Program-made: the position numbers and the translations under genes
Origin: Hyphomonadaceae bacterium BRH_c29
GTDB taxonomy: Bacteria > Pseudomonadota > Alphaproteobacteria > Caulobacterales > Hyphomonadaceae
NCBI GenBank assembly: GCA_000961695.1
Contig: LADW01000014.1
Span: forward strand, 1 to 41,705
Direction: 5' to 3'
Length of the DNA stretch: 41,705 bases
In this document: positions 1 to 8,379 of the stretch, in pieces
Layout: every line of letters begins with the position of its first letter
Numbering within the stretch: the stretch's first letter is position 1
Notes under the pieces: generated by a model
Told to the model about the DNA's origin: nothing
The model's input: only the letters and a program-made list of their open reading frames with translations
Databases searched by the model: none

Positions 1-924
1 GCGCGGCAGGCGGGCGGCGGCGAGCTTGTCCTTCGCCTGACCGGTGCGGCGGACAAGGGCGCGCTTCAGGCGCTCGCCCGCTTCGCCGGTTTGCAGCAAG
101 AGTTCCGAGCGGACCGGCACGGCAATCTCTGCGGCGCCGGTCGGCGTCGGCGCGCGGGCGTCGGAGACATAGTCGATCAGCGTCGTGTCGGTCTCGTGGC
201 CAACGGCGGAGATCAGCGGGATCTCGCTGTCGAAGGCGGCGCGGACGACGATCTCCTCGTTGAAGGGCCAGAGGTCTTCGATCGAGCCGCCGCCGCGCGC
301 GACGATCAGCACGTCCGGCCGGTCCTCGCCCGTCATGGCGTTGAAGCCCTTGATGCCGGCGGTGATCTGGCCCGCTGCGCTGTCGCCCTGCACAAGGGCC
401 GGCCACACGATGACGCGGACCGGGAAGCGGTCGCGGATACGGTGGAGGATGTCGCGGATGACGGCGCCGGTGGGGCTGGTCACGACGCCGATGGTGCGGG
501 GCAGGTAGGGCAGCGGCTTCTTGTGCTCGGGGTCAAACAGGCCCTCGGCGGCGAGCTTTTTCTTGCGCTCTTCCAGCAGCGCCATCAGCGCACCCGCCCC
601 GGCAGGGCGCATGGACGAGGCGATCATCTGATAGTTCGAGCGGCCTTCATAGATCGACAGGCGCCCGGTCGCGATGACTTCCAGGCCCTCTTCCGGGCGG
701 AAGGGCAACCGGTCGACCTGGCCTTTCCACATCACTGTGTTCAGCACGGCTTTCTCGTCTTTCAGGTCGCAATACATGTGGCCTGAGCGCGCAAGGGTGA
801 CCCGGCCCAGCTCGCCGCGCACGACGACATGGTCGTAATTCGTCTCCACCGTCCGCTTCAGGCTGGCGGCGAGTTCGGAGACGCTAAGGGCGGCATCATT
901 GGAGGGCGGGGGTGTATCAGTCAT
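1..924 (-). CDS. xseA: Exodeoxyribonuclease VII large subunit (3' end outside window)
   Basis: This is the large, catalytic subunit of exonuclease VII, which degrades single-stranded DNA in complex with the small subunit XseB. The minus-strand frame opens at ATG 924 ([10 protein letters not shown]) and stays open for 308 codons to the window edge, so the C-terminal part is missing. The N-terminal OB-fold segment contains [21 protein letters not shown]. The central nuclease domain contains the family signatures [34 protein letters not shown] and [17 protein letters not shown], followed by [15 protein letters not shown]. Family recognition is firm. The gene points away from the repeat-rich interval at 925-1183, which must hold its promoter. 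No xseB is visible here. Confidence 0.95.
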   Translation of the reverse strand, partial: MTDTPPPSNDAALSVSELAASLKRTVETNYDHVVVRGELGRVTLARSGHMYCDLKDEKAVLNTVMWKGQVDRLPFRPEEGLEVIATGRLSIYEGRSNYQMIASSMRPAGAGALMALLEERKKKLAAEGLFDPEHKKPLPYLPRTIGVVTSPTGAVIRDILHRIRDRFPVRVIVWPALVQGDSAAGQITAGIKGFNAMTGEDRPDVLIVARGGGSIEDLWPFNEEIVVRAAFDSEIPLISAVGHETDTTLIDYVSDARAPTPTGAAEIAVPVRSELLLQTGEAGERLKRALVRRTGQAKDKLAAARLPR

Positions 925-980
925 GCCCCCGTTTTGGACGCGGTTGCGGGTGGGGGCAAGGGCTTGGCGGCCTGCGGCCG

Positions 981-1117
981 ACCCTCACCTCCCACGCCCT
1001 TCGGGCGCGGGTCCCTCCTCTCCCGCAAGCGGGAGAGGGGTGGCGACCCGGAGCAGCGGTAAACCCCTCTCCCTCTGGGAGAGGAGGGACCCATTGCGCA
1101 GCAATGGGAGGTGAGGG
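981..1117. repeat. Large imperfect palindromic intergenic repeat
   Basis: The left arm begins ACCCTCACCTCCCA (981) and runs through GGTCCCTCCTCTCCC to GGGAGAGGGG (1040). The right arm runs from CCCCTCTCCC (1064) through GGGAGAGGAGGGACC to TGGGAGGTGAGGGT (1117). Each arm carries its own small hairpin: CGCCC-TTCG-GGGCG-like at about 995-1009, and TTGCGCAGCAA around 1094-1104. The whole could fold into a branched cruciform or RNA hairpin. Similar CCCTCTCCC-type dispersed palindromes are common between genes in Alphaproteobacteria. It lies between the 5' end of xseA and the 3' end of the next minus-strand gene. No coding function is claimed. Confidence 0.75.
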
Positions 1118-1183
1118 TTTTTCCAGCACCGATGCCTCCCGTCGCCGGGGCGAGGGAGCGGGAGGTCCGGTTTTCGGGGCATG

Positions 1184-1789
1184 TCAGGACGAGTTATAGG
1201 CCTGCGCGGACAGGGATACCTGGTGGATGTTGCGCAGGTCTGCGGCCTGGCTTTCGGGCAGGGATGCGGCGGTGAAGGGGGCCGGCAGTTCTGCCCGCAA
1301 TGGCTTCAGATGGGCGCAGAGGCGGGCGCACATGGCGTCCAGATAGAGCTGGCCATTGTCGAAGACGTGCGCGAGGGCGGCGAGGCGCTTCAGCAGGCGC
1401 GCGGAGGAGACGAGCCCGTCTGACGGCGAATCGGTGTGCAGGGCGCGTTCCGGTGGGGCCTTCAGGCAATAGTCCGGATCGACCTCGCGCGGCTGGCGGA
1501 TGACCGGGGCAGACGGGGCTTCCTCAATACAGAACAGGAGCGGCGCCAGCGGGCCAGGTGCCGGGGTGGGGCCAAGCTCTGCACACATGACCACCAGAAT
1601 GCGCCGGATCACGGCCTCGAACATGTCGAGCGCCGCGTTGACGGAACGGGCCTCGCTGCGCGGGATGCGCAAGGGGGCTTCCCCGTCGGCGGGCGTATAG
1701 ATGGCCAGGAACTGATCCACGGCATCGCACACACCATCCCACCAGCGGCGGATCAGATCGGTGGCAAATTGGGGGACCGGGAAGTTCAT
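1184..1789 (-). CDS. Hypothetical protein, 201 aa
   Basis: I do not recognise a family. The product begins MNFPVPQFATDLIRRWWDG and is rich in Leu, Ala and Arg, with several predicted helices (for example ARLLKRLAALAHVF and LYLDAMCARLCAHLKPL). It has no clear signal peptide and no continuous membrane segment. It contains several scattered Cys residues without a metal-binding pattern. An in-frame ATG at 1849 would add 20 residues (MATGYTPAHPPG...). Neither start has a convincing ribosome-binding site; an AATAAT stretch just upstream of 1849 could be a promoter element. The gene is the only sensible open frame here and lies on the same strand as its neighbours, so it is probably real. Confidence 0.55.
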   Translation of the reverse strand: MNFPVPQFATDLIRRWWDGVCDAVDQFLAIYTPADGEAPLRIPRSEARSVNAALDMFEAVIRRILVVMCAELGPTPAPGPLAPLLFCIEEAPSAPVIRQPREVDPDYCLKAPPERALHTDSPSDGLVSSARLLKRLAALAHVFDNGQLYLDAMCARLCAHLKPLRAELPAPFTAASLPESQAADLRNIHQVSLSAQAYNSS

Positions 1790-1904
1790 CCGGCAAGCAT
1801 GACAGGGCACTGGGCCGGGCGGATGAGCGGGGGTGTATCCTGTTGCCATTATTGGCGGAAACCGGGGGATAGGCGCGGATTTCTCCCCCCTGATGATCGA
1901 CGCT

Positions 1905-2318
1905 TCAGGCGCCGGCGGCCAGCATGGCGGCGAGGGAAAATCGGGTGCGGGTGGCCACGCGGGTCAGCGTGAATGTTCCGGATTGCTGCACCTGCTCCGA
2001 GACCGCCCAGCGCCCGGTGAAGCGGGTGAAAGAGGCATCGACGGCGCCGACAAAGAACACTTCCGGCTGGAGAATGCCGGTGGAGGGCACAAAGCGCTTG
2101 GTCAGCAGGATGTGCTGGCCACAGCGGTCGCCGCGCACGGTGGCCTCGTATTCGAAGTCGCAGCCGAGCAGCGGGCCGAATGTGGCCGGTTCCAGGGTCG
2201 TGCCGCACAGTTGTCCGTTGGCCTCGGTGAACATGGCGGAGAAGCTCACGCACGTGCCATCGCGGTCGTTGCGGTAGGTTCCGCTCCACAGGCCACACAT
2301 GTCTTTATGTTCACTCAT
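1905..2318 (-). CDS. Hypothetical protein, 137 aa
   Basis: The product (MSEHKDMCGLWSGTYRN...) has no signal peptide or membrane segment. It alternates short polar and hydrophobic stretches, such as GTCVSFSAMFTEANGQLCGTT and FTRFTGRWAVSEQVQQSGTF. That pattern resembles a small beta-barrel that opens with a WxGTY motif, as in lipocalin or avidin-like folds, but the fold is only an inference and no function is assigned. The start at 2318 lies 41 bp from the purD start on the other strand, so the two genes are divergent with very compact promoters. An alternative start at the internal Met7 (MCGLWSG) is possible. Confidence 0.6.
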   Translation of the reverse strand: MSEHKDMCGLWSGTYRNDRDGTCVSFSAMFTEANGQLCGTTLEPATFGPLLGCDFEYEATVRGDRCGQHILLTKRFVPSTGILQPEVFFVGAVDASFTRFTGRWAVSEQVQQSGTFTLTRVATRTRFSLAAMLAAGA

Positions 2319-2359
2319 ACGACTTGATCTCAGACGCGGCGCCGCGCATCAAGCCCGCC

Positions 2360-3655
2360 ATGAACATTCTTCTTATCGGATCGGGCGGGCGGGAACACGC
2401 TCTGGCCTGGAAAATGGCCGCTTCGGCGCTGGTCGACGTGGTCCATTCGACGCCGGGCAATCCCGGTATGGACGAGGTTGGCCCGTGCTTTGACGTCGCG
2501 GCGACCGACATTGACCGGCTGGAACAGCTGGCGCTGCAGATCGAGCCGGATCTGATTGTGATCGGGCCGGAAGCCCCGCTGGCATTGGGCCTGTCAGACC
2601 TGCTGCGGGCGCGCGGGTTCGATGTGTTCGGGCCGAGCCAGGCGGCGGCGCAGCTGGAAAGCTCCAAGGCCTTCTCCAAGGGCCGGATGGTCGCCTATGG
2701 CGTGCCGACGGCGGCCTATGGAGAATTTACAGAGCCCGGCCTCGCCAAGGCATTCCTGCGCAAAATGGAAGCACCCTATGTGCTGAAGGCCGACGGCCTG
2801 GCGGGCGGCAAGGGCGTCGTGATCGCCGCGACGCTGACGGAAGCCGATGCGGCCGTCGACGAAATGCTGGCTGGCCAGTTCGGGGAAGCCTCCGCGACGC
2901 TGGTGATCGAGGAATTCATGCATGGCGAGGAAGCCAGCATATTCGTGATCACCGATGGCAAGGGCGCGATCTATCTGCCCGCCGCGCAAGACCACAAGCG
3001 CGTCGGCGATGGCGACACGGGGCCGAACACGGGCGGCATGGGCGCGTACGCTCCGGCCCCGGTGGTGACCGATGAGATCATGGCCCGCGTGAAGGCCGAG
3101 ATTGCCGAGCCAATGCTGAAGGGCATGGCCAAAGACGGGATGCCGTATAAGGGCGTGCTTTATATCGGCATCATGGTGACGGCTGAGGGCCCGAAAGTTG
3201 TCGAGTTCAATGTCCGCTTCGGAGATCCGGAATGCCAGGTTCTGATGAAGGGCCTGAAGGGCGACATCGTTCCGGCGCTGCTCGCCTCGGCGACGGGCGG
3301 CCTGAAGGGCAATGAGGCGGCGTTCGAGGCGCTGCTGGAGCTGGACCAGTTCGAGCCGACCGCGACGGTTGTGCTGGCGGCGAAGGGTTATCCTGGCAAG
3401 GTCGAGAAGGGCTCGGTCATCAAGCATGTCGGCAAGGCGAACGACATTGACGGCGTGCACGTCTTCCATGCCGGCACCGACATGAACGCGCTGGGCCTGC
3501 TGACGGCGACAGGCGGACGTGTGCTGAACGTCACCGCCAGCGGCGCGACCCTGCGTGAAGCGGTGGACCGGGCCTATGCCGGCGTCGACGCCATCGACTG
3601 GCCGGAAGGCTTCTGCCGCCGGGATATTGGCTGGCGAGCGCTGAAGCGGGGCTAG
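2360..3655 (+). CDS. purD: Phosphoribosylamine--glycine ligase (GARS)
   Basis: PurD joins 5-phosphoribosylamine and glycine using ATP, the second step of de novo purine synthesis in the cytosol. The 431-aa length is normal for the family. The N-terminal domain opens with MNILLIGSGGREHALAWKMA. The ATP-grasp region follows: YVLKADGLAGGKGVVIA, EEFMHGEEASIFVITDG, QDHKRVGDGDTGPNTGGMGAY, and the metal-binding segment VVEFNVRFGDPECQVL. An upstream in-frame ATG at 2324 would add 12 residues but would overlap the divergent promoter region; MNILLIG is the family start. No strong ribosome-binding site is visible before 2360. The gene stands alone, not in a pur operon. Confidence 0.97.
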   Translation: MNILLIGSGGREHALAWKMAASALVDVVHSTPGNPGMDEVGPCFDVAATDIDRLEQLALQIEPDLIVIGPEAPLALGLSDLLRARGFDVFGPSQAAAQLESSKAFSKGRMVAYGVPTAAYGEFTEPGLAKAFLRKMEAPYVLKADGLAGGKGVVIAATLTEADAAVDEMLAGQFGEASATLVIEEFMHGEEASIFVITDGKGAIYLPAAQDHKRVGDGDTGPNTGGMGAYAPAPVVTDEIMARVKAEIAEPMLKGMAKDGMPYKGVLYIGIMVTAEGPKVVEFNVRFGDPECQVLMKGLKGDIVPALLASATGGLKGNEAAFEALLELDQFEPTATVVLAAKGYPGKVEKGSVIKHVGKANDIDGVHVFHAGTDMNALGLLTATGGRVLNVTASGATLREAVDRAYAGVDAIDWPEGFCRRDIGWRALKRG

Positions 3656-3685
3656 GCAATTCTGCCCCGCGGCGATCTGGAGACA

Positions 3686-5128
3686 ATGATGAGACAGACC
3701 TTGAAAGGATTTGGTGCCGTATTGGGTGTAGGAGTCCTTGCTGCCTGCGCCTCTGCGCTCGGGCCGGAACCGCTCACCGGAGATTTGTTGATCCGCGATG
3801 TGCGGACGATTGGCTTCGAGGGGGAGGCGCCTGCGATCCGTGAGAACGCCTATGTGCTGGTGAAGGATGGGAAAATCCTGGCCGTGCGGGAGACGCCGGA
3901 GGGCCTCTCCGCGCCGGAAACGGTGGACGGTGCCGGGCGAACAATGGTGCCGGGCCTCACCGATATGCACGTCCACATCTGGGACGAGGCGGAGCTTGGC
4001 GCTTACCTGTCCTGGGGCGTGACGCGGGTGCGCAACATGTCCGGTCTCTCTTTCCACCTGCCGCTGGCGAAGCGGATCGAGGCGGGGGAGCTGATGGGGC
4101 CGCACCTCATCACCACCGGGCCGATTCTCAACAGCCCCGGCCCGAATGCGCAGATCAATCACCAGATGGTCGAAACCGCGGATGAGGCGCGGGCCGCCGT
4201 CGCATGGCAGGCAGAGGCGGGGTTTGACCGGATCAAGGTCTATTCCAACCTCATGCGCCCGGCCTATAAGGCGATCATCGAGGAAGCGGCCGCGCGCGGC
4301 ATGCCCGTCGTCGGCCATACACCGGAAGGTGTGCGCGAAGAGGGCATGCCGAAGGACAAGCCTTTCAATATCAGTTTCGAGGAAGTGCTGGCCGATCATT
4401 TCGAGACGATCGAGCATATTGAATCCGTCGTCTGGCACGGCCTGCGCAACCGCCACGATGAAGCGGCAGCGCGTGCGCTTGGCCACAAGATCGCGGCGGA
4501 AGGCGTGCCGGTGACGGCGACCCTGCTGGCGCACCGCAACCTCCTGCTTGTCGCCGAGACCGGCGGCGCGGCGACAAGCCGTCCGGGGACGGAACTGCTG
4601 AATCTGGTGGAACAGCAGACCGAGGGCGGTAATTTCGAATTCTGGGCCGGGCAGGATCCGGCGCCTGTCGCGGACGATGCGGCCTTCTATGCGCGGGTGG
4701 CAAAGATCTTCCAGGAAGAGGGCGTCACGTTGCTGGCCGGTACGGATGCGGGCATCTTCACCAATATTCCCGGCAAGTCGCTGGGCGAGGAACTGGCCTT
4801 GCTGACCGGCGCGGGCCTGTCACCCTATGACGTGCTGCGGTCGGCGACTTACACGCCGTCGGTTGTGCTGGGCACGGTGGGGCAGGATGGCTGCGTTGAG
4901 GCAGGTTGCGCGGCAGACCTCGTCCTGCTGCCCTGCGATCCGCTGGCGGACATTTCCTGCGCGGCAGAGCCTGCAGGGCTGGTCTATCGCGGCCAGTGGC
5001 TCGACAGGGCGGCGCTGGACGGCCTGCGGCAGGCATCCGCGCAACAGGATGCCGAGCGCACCATGGCCAATGTTTTCGGTGGAATGGCCGAATATGGCGT
5101 CGATCTCAGCGCGTTGACCGGGGAATAG
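3686..5128 (+). CDS. Amidohydrolase-family metal-dependent hydrolase, lipoprotein
   Basis: This 480-aa protein carries a lipoprotein signal ending in the lipobox VLAAC (Cys21), so it is probably attached to a membrane facing the periplasm. The amidohydrolase TIM-barrel signatures are in order: HVH at residues 95-97 after MVPGLTDM, a possible bridging Lys in DRIKVYSN, metal His in VVGHTPEG and TIEHIESV, and the catalytic Asp in LLAGTDAG. A composite beta-sandwich is formed by the N-terminal DLLIRDV/VLVKDGKI part and the C-terminal LGTVGQDGCVEAGCAADLVLL part. The substrate is unknown; relatives include imidazolonepropionase- and prolidase-like enzymes. It follows purD by 30 bp and may be co-transcribed. 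A second member of the superfamily lies at 23516-24808. Confidence 0.85.
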   Translation: MMRQTLKGFGAVLGVGVLAACASALGPEPLTGDLLIRDVRTIGFEGEAPAIRENAYVLVKDGKILAVRETPEGLSAPETVDGAGRTMVPGLTDMHVHIWDEAELGAYLSWGVTRVRNMSGLSFHLPLAKRIEAGELMGPHLITTGPILNSPGPNAQINHQMVETADEARAAVAWQAEAGFDRIKVYSNLMRPAYKAIIEEAAARGMPVVGHTPEGVREEGMPKDKPFNISFEEVLADHFETIEHIESVVWHGLRNRHDEAAARALGHKIAAEGVPVTATLLAHRNLLLVAETGGAATSRPGTELLNLVEQQTEGGNFEFWAGQDPAPVADDAAFYARVAKIFQEEGVTLLAGTDAGIFTNIPGKSLGEELALLTGAGLSPYDVLRSATYTPSVVLGTVGQDGCVEAGCAADLVLLPCDPLADISCAAEPAGLVYRGQWLDRAALDGLRQASAQQDAERTMANVFGGMAEYGVDLSALTGE

Positions 5129-5143
5129 CTGTCCGCCCGCACG

Positions 5144-6205
5144 TCAGGCGTTGGGATTGATCAGGATCTTTATCTCGTGCGCGTTGCCCGCGAGGCTGTC
5201 GAAGGCGGCTTCGGTGTTGGCGAGGGGCTGACGGCTGGTGATCAGGCGCGCGGCTTCATCGGGGTGGGCTTCGATCAGGGCGAGGGCGCTGGCGAATTCT
5301 TCCGGGCGATAGGCGAAGCTGAATTCCAGTGTCAGTTCCCGGACGATGCCCTCTGTCGGGGTGAACTTTTCTTCGTGGGGGCAGACACCGACCACGATGA
5401 TGTGCGCGTGGGCCGGGGCGGATTTGACGATCTGGTCGATGACGCCCGGTGCGCCGGTGCATTCGAAAATGTTGAGGCCCGGCGGCAGACCCCGGAAGTC
5501 CCGCTCCAGCAAAGGTGACATGGGCAACGGGGTGTGACCGAGATCGGCCCAGCGCGCATACGGGCTGTCAGTTGCCGGATCGAGCACGATGTCTGCGCCG
5601 AGTGTGGCGGCAACGGCGCGGCGCTCTGCCGAAAAGTCTGCCGCCAGGATCGGTCCGCGCCCGGCGAGCTTCAGTGACAGGATAACCGCGAGCCCGACCG
5701 GGCCACAGCCGATCACCATGTTCGGGCCGGAATTGCGGCTGGCGAGGTTCGTTGCGTGAAGGCCGACGGAGAGCGGCTCCGTCAGGGCGGAGAGATCGTC
5801 AGCTACAGAATCCGGCACGCGGAAGCTGCGTACCGCATCAATGCAGGAGAGACTGGCGAGCCCGCCGCTGTGAATGGGTGAGAGGCCGATACAGGCCGGG
5901 CCGTCATGGCTGTGCGTGAAGGGCAGGCCGGTGACCCGGTCGCCCACTTTCAGCGCGGTGTCTGTATCCGGACCAATGCCGATCACTTCGGCAGAAAATT
6001 CGTGGCCGGGAATGATGACGGGCAGCTGGTCGCGTGCCTCTTCCGGCGTGGCGGCTTCCAGCGCGGCCATTTGCTTGCGCAGGCTGAGATCGCTGCCGCA
6101 GATGCCGGTGAACAGCGGGCGGACCAGAAGCTGGCCGGTGATGGGCGACGGGTCAGGCAGGTCTGCGAGGCGGAACTGGCTGCCCTGTAGGGTGATGGCG
6201 CGCAT
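5144..6205 (-). CDS. Zinc-binding-type alcohol dehydrogenase, MDR superfamily
   Basis: This is a 353-aa medium-chain dehydrogenase/reductase, expected to oxidise an alcohol or polyol with NAD(P)+. Catalytic-zinc motifs are TGICGSDLS and PGHEFSAEVIG. The Rossmann glycine motif is VIGCGPVGLAVILSLKLAGRGP. The four-cysteine structural zinc loop is not present: the region after GDRVTGLPF reads HSHDGPACIGLSPIHSGG with only isolated cysteines. The start ATG at 6205 directly abuts the TAG stop of the SDR gene (TAG-ATG), so the two are translationally coupled. It is the last gene of the cupin-SDR-MDR operon, which suggests successive oxidation of one substrate. Confidence 0.88.
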   Translation of the reverse strand: MRAITLQGSQFRLADLPDPSPITGQLLVRPLFTGICGSDLSLRKQMAALEAATPEEARDQLPVIIPGHEFSAEVIGIGPDTDTALKVGDRVTGLPFTHSHDGPACIGLSPIHSGGLASLSCIDAVRSFRVPDSVADDLSALTEPLSVGLHATNLASRNSGPNMVIGCGPVGLAVILSLKLAGRGPILAADFSAERRAVAATLGADIVLDPATDSPYARWADLGHTPLPMSPLLERDFRGLPPGLNIFECTGAPGVIDQIVKSAPAHAHIIVVGVCPHEEKFTPTEGIVRELTLEFSFAYRPEEFASALALIEAHPDEAARLITSRQPLANTEAAFDSLAGNAHEIKILINPNA

Positions 6206-6994
6206 CTAGCTGTCCGCCATGCCGGCAAAGCGGGCGACTTCCGGCTGGCCGGTATGGGCGGTCGTGCCGCCATCGGCCACCATGATCGTGCCGGTGACGT
6301 AGGAGGCCGCATCCGAAGCAAGGAAGGCGACGACATTTGCCATCTCTTCCGGTTGGGCCGCGCGGCCGAGCGGAATACGGGCGGTCCAGTCCTCATGCAG
6401 GCCGGGCATCTGATTCAGCCCCGCTGTGATAGGCGTTTCGACCAGGCCGGGGCAGAGCGCGTTGACGCGGATACCGTCGCGCGCATGGTCGATGGCGAGG
6501 GCGCGTGTATAGTTGATCACGGCGCCTTTGGCGGCGTTATAGGCGGCAAAGCGATAGTCTCCGCCAAGGCCTGAAATGGATGCCGTGTTCACAATCGCGC
6601 TGCCGCGCGGCATATGCGGAATTGCATGGTGACAGGCGTAATAGACGCTGTGCAGGTCCACCGCGATGACCTGTTCCCACTGGTCGGGTGGCAACTCGAC
6701 CGAGTTGCCGAAACTTCCGATGCCGGCATTGTTGAACAGGATGTCTATTCGTCCGTGTGCGTCAATGGCGGCGCGGATCAGGGCGGCGACGTCGGCCTCT
6801 TTCGAGACATCGCAGGCAACCGCCATGGACGTGGAGCCAAGATCTGCGGCCAGCGTGCGTCCGCCCTCGTCACTGATGTCGGCCAGCACGACATGGGCGC
6901 CTTCGCGGGCGAGGAGGCGGGCTGTGGCCGCGCCGATGCCGGAAGCCGCGCCGGTGATCACGGCGACCTTGTTCTCAAACCGTTGCGTGGTCAT
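6206..6994 (-). CDS. SDR-family NAD(P)-dependent oxidoreductase
   Basis: This classical short-chain dehydrogenase (262 aa) shows the cofactor motif TGAASGIG, the structural NNAG (FNNAGIGSFG), the catalytic Ser region NTASISGLGG, and the catalytic YNAAK. The C-terminal part contains RVNALCPGLVETPI and SYVTGTIMVADGG, typical of the family. The acidic residue in VVLADISDEGG suggests NAD preference (inference). The start at 6994 (MTTQRFENKVAVITG) is chosen because the family begins just before KVAVITG; longer in-frame starts run into the cupin gene. It is the middle gene of a three-gene operon, 17 bp after the cupin stop and abutting the alcohol dehydrogenase. Confidence 0.92.
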   Translation of the reverse strand: MTTQRFENKVAVITGAASGIGAATARLLAREGAHVVLADISDEGGRTLAADLGSTSMAVACDVSKEADVAALIRAAIDAHGRIDILFNNAGIGSFGNSVELPPDQWEQVIAVDLHSVYYACHHAIPHMPRGSAIVNTASISGLGGDYRFAAYNAAKGAVINYTRALAIDHARDGIRVNALCPGLVETPITAGLNQMPGLHEDWTARIPLGRAAQPEEMANVVAFLASDAASYVTGTIMVADGGTTAHTGQPEVARFAGMADS

Positions 6995-7011
6995 GTTTTT
7001 CCGCCGCCCCC

Positions 7012-7548
7012 TCAGGCCAGCTTCGAGCTGGGAGGAGACTCTGCGGCCCATGCGGGGCGGCGGTCCGCGATAGTACCGGCGATTTTTTGCCACGCCGGCA
7101 GCGTTTTCGCGAGAAACTTGATGTCGAAATCTTCCTCGGTGCGGAATTCCAGCACCTCTACGCCCTCGGGGCCAGGTGTGTAACGGTAGGCCTTGCCGGC
7201 ACCGAGGAAGAAGCCATCGCCTGGACCAAGGGTGTCCGCGCCGAGCTGGAGGCTACCGGCGACGATGTAGTAAAGACAGTCGACATTGTGTGTATGAAGG
7301 GGAAGCGGAAAGCCGCTCTTGAACCAGGCGTGGGTGAGGCTGAAGCCCGGTTGCGAGAACAGGGTCTTGACCACATTGCCCTCGGCGAAGCCCGCTTCGA
7401 GCGCCACGCCGATGCCGGCTTCAAGGTCTGGCGTCATGTCCGCCACTTCCATGTGCGCCGTCTCGTCGAGCGAGGGCGCGGTGGATGTGCGGAAAATCTG
7501 GTAACCGGCATTGGCAGCCGGAGTCGGGGTGACACTTGTGTCGCTCAT
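7012..7548 (-). CDS. Cupin-domain protein, 178 aa
   Basis: A single cupin barrel is indicated by PLPLHTHNVDCLYYIVAGSLQ followed by TLGPGDGFFLGAGKAYRYTPG. The first motif keeps HxH, but the usual Glu ligand is not in register (NVDCLYY follows). The second-motif His appears to be replaced by Tyr or Arg (KAYRYTPG), so metal binding may be altered or absent. It is the first gene of the operon that continues into the SDR and the alcohol dehydrogenase, and it is divergent from a TetR gene 201 bp away. A role as a small-molecule isomerase, lyase or sensor in the same pathway is inference. Confidence 0.8.
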   Translation of the reverse strand: MSDTSVTPTPAANAGYQIFRTSTAPSLDETAHMEVADMTPDLEAGIGVALEAGFAEGNVVKTLFSQPGFSLTHAWFKSGFPLPLHTHNVDCLYYIVAGSLQLGADTLGPGDGFFLGAGKAYRYTPGPEGVEVLEFRTEEDFDIKFLAKTLPAWQKIAGTIADRRPAWAAESPPSSKLA

Positions 7549-7630
7549 TCCTCATTCCTCCCAAACGGCCCGTTCTGATGTGTTTTATCGGGCCTTGCCG
7601 ACGGCTGGTCTTGTGCCGGTCTCGTCTGCG

Positions 7631-7671
7631 GGTAGAAATCTACCGCTGTTTTTCGAATAGTCAACATTGAC
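7631..7671. promoter_or_regulatory. Palindromes in divergent cupin/tetR intergenic region
   Basis: Two perfect inverted repeats lie in the 201-bp divergent region: GGTAGA-AA-TCTACC at 7631-7644 and GTCAA-CA-TTGAC at 7660-7671. TTGAC recurs at 7677 and 7689. The second of these (TTGACG, 7689-7694) could be a -35 box for the tetR gene, with a weak ATTATC near 7712. Such palindromes between a TetR-family gene and a divergent operon are usually the regulator's operators. Which one is bound cannot be told from sequence alone. Confidence 0.5.
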
Positions 7672-7749
7672 CATTTTTGACCCTGCAGTTGACGCGCGTG
7701 AGCTGGTCGCCATTATCTGTTGTGTATAGGGCGGGAAATCACACGCAGA

Positions 7750-8379
7750 ATGGCCGATATAAAAGACACCGAAGTCCGCCGGCGGACTCGCCGGGGCGAA
7801 GAGACGCGTAAGGCATTGATCGAGGCCTGTATCGACTGCCTCAATGCGCGCGGCTATGCGGGCACATCGATCGAGGCGGTGATGTCGAAATCAGGTATCA
7901 GCCGCGGCTCAGTGCTGAACCAGTTCCCGACGCGGCTGGACCTGATGACGGTGACCATCGAGGCGGCCATGCGCGCCATGATGGCCGACACGAAGGCGCG
8001 CTTCGAGCAGATTGCCGATCCTGTCGAGCGTCTGCGCCGGTTGTGCGATCTCTACTGGGAGAGCCAGGGCCTGCCAGCCTCGGTGGCGGTCACTGAAGTG
8101 CTTCTGGCCGCGCGGTGGGACACGGAGCTGGCGGGTGCGCTGGCGCGTGTCGCGGGTGAGATCGAAGTGGAGCTTGATCGCGAAACCCGACGCCGCGCGC
8201 GGGAAGCGGGCGTGCGGGATGTCGAAGCGGTCGTGGTGCACACGCGCATGCTGATCCTGTCGCTGCGCGGAATCACGCTGGAACTGATGTTCGATCCGGA
8301 CCGCCAGATCATCCATCACGCTCTGGACGAAATCCGCACGTCGCACGACGCCTTCTGCGACCGCGTGCTGGCGGGCTAG
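7750..8379 (+). CDS. TetR/AcrR-family transcriptional regulator
   Basis: This 209-aa protein has an N-terminal helix-turn-helix: TRKALIEACIDCLNARGYAGTS, IEAVMSKSGISRGSVLNQFPTR, then LDLMTVTIEAAM. The SRGSVLNQFPTR recognition-helix region matches TetR style. The C-terminal helical ligand domain has no identifiable specificity. A TTG at 7720 would add 10 residues, but ATG 7750 (MADIKDTEVRRR) fits better. It is divergent from the cupin/SDR/alcohol dehydrogenase operon, so it most likely represses that operon and itself through the palindromes at 7631-7671. Its stop overlaps the convergent sigma-factor stop by four bases (CTAG). Confidence 0.9.
   Translation: MADIKDTEVRRRTRRGEETRKALIEACIDCLNARGYAGTSIEAVMSKSGISRGSVLNQFPTRLDLMTVTIEAAMRAMMADTKARFEQIADPVERLRRLCDLYWESQGLPASVAVTEVLLAARWDTELAGALARVAGEIEVELDRETRRRAREAGVRDVEAVVVHTRMLILSLRGITLELMFDPDRQIIHHALDEIRTSHDAFCDRVLAG

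Noticed and set aside
983..1199. Several short open frames in the palindromic repeat
   Set aside because: They mirror the repeat arms on both strands and have no start signals; low-complexity repeat sequence explains them.
1790..1904. GCCA-TTAT-TGGC inverted repeat near 1847 as operator
   Set aside because: The arms are only four bases, and neighbouring genes include no regulator.
2594..4534. 646-codon open frame on the minus strand
   Set aside because: It is antisense to purD and the lipoprotein amidohydrolase, spans two genes, has no family resemblance and is rich in His and Arg.
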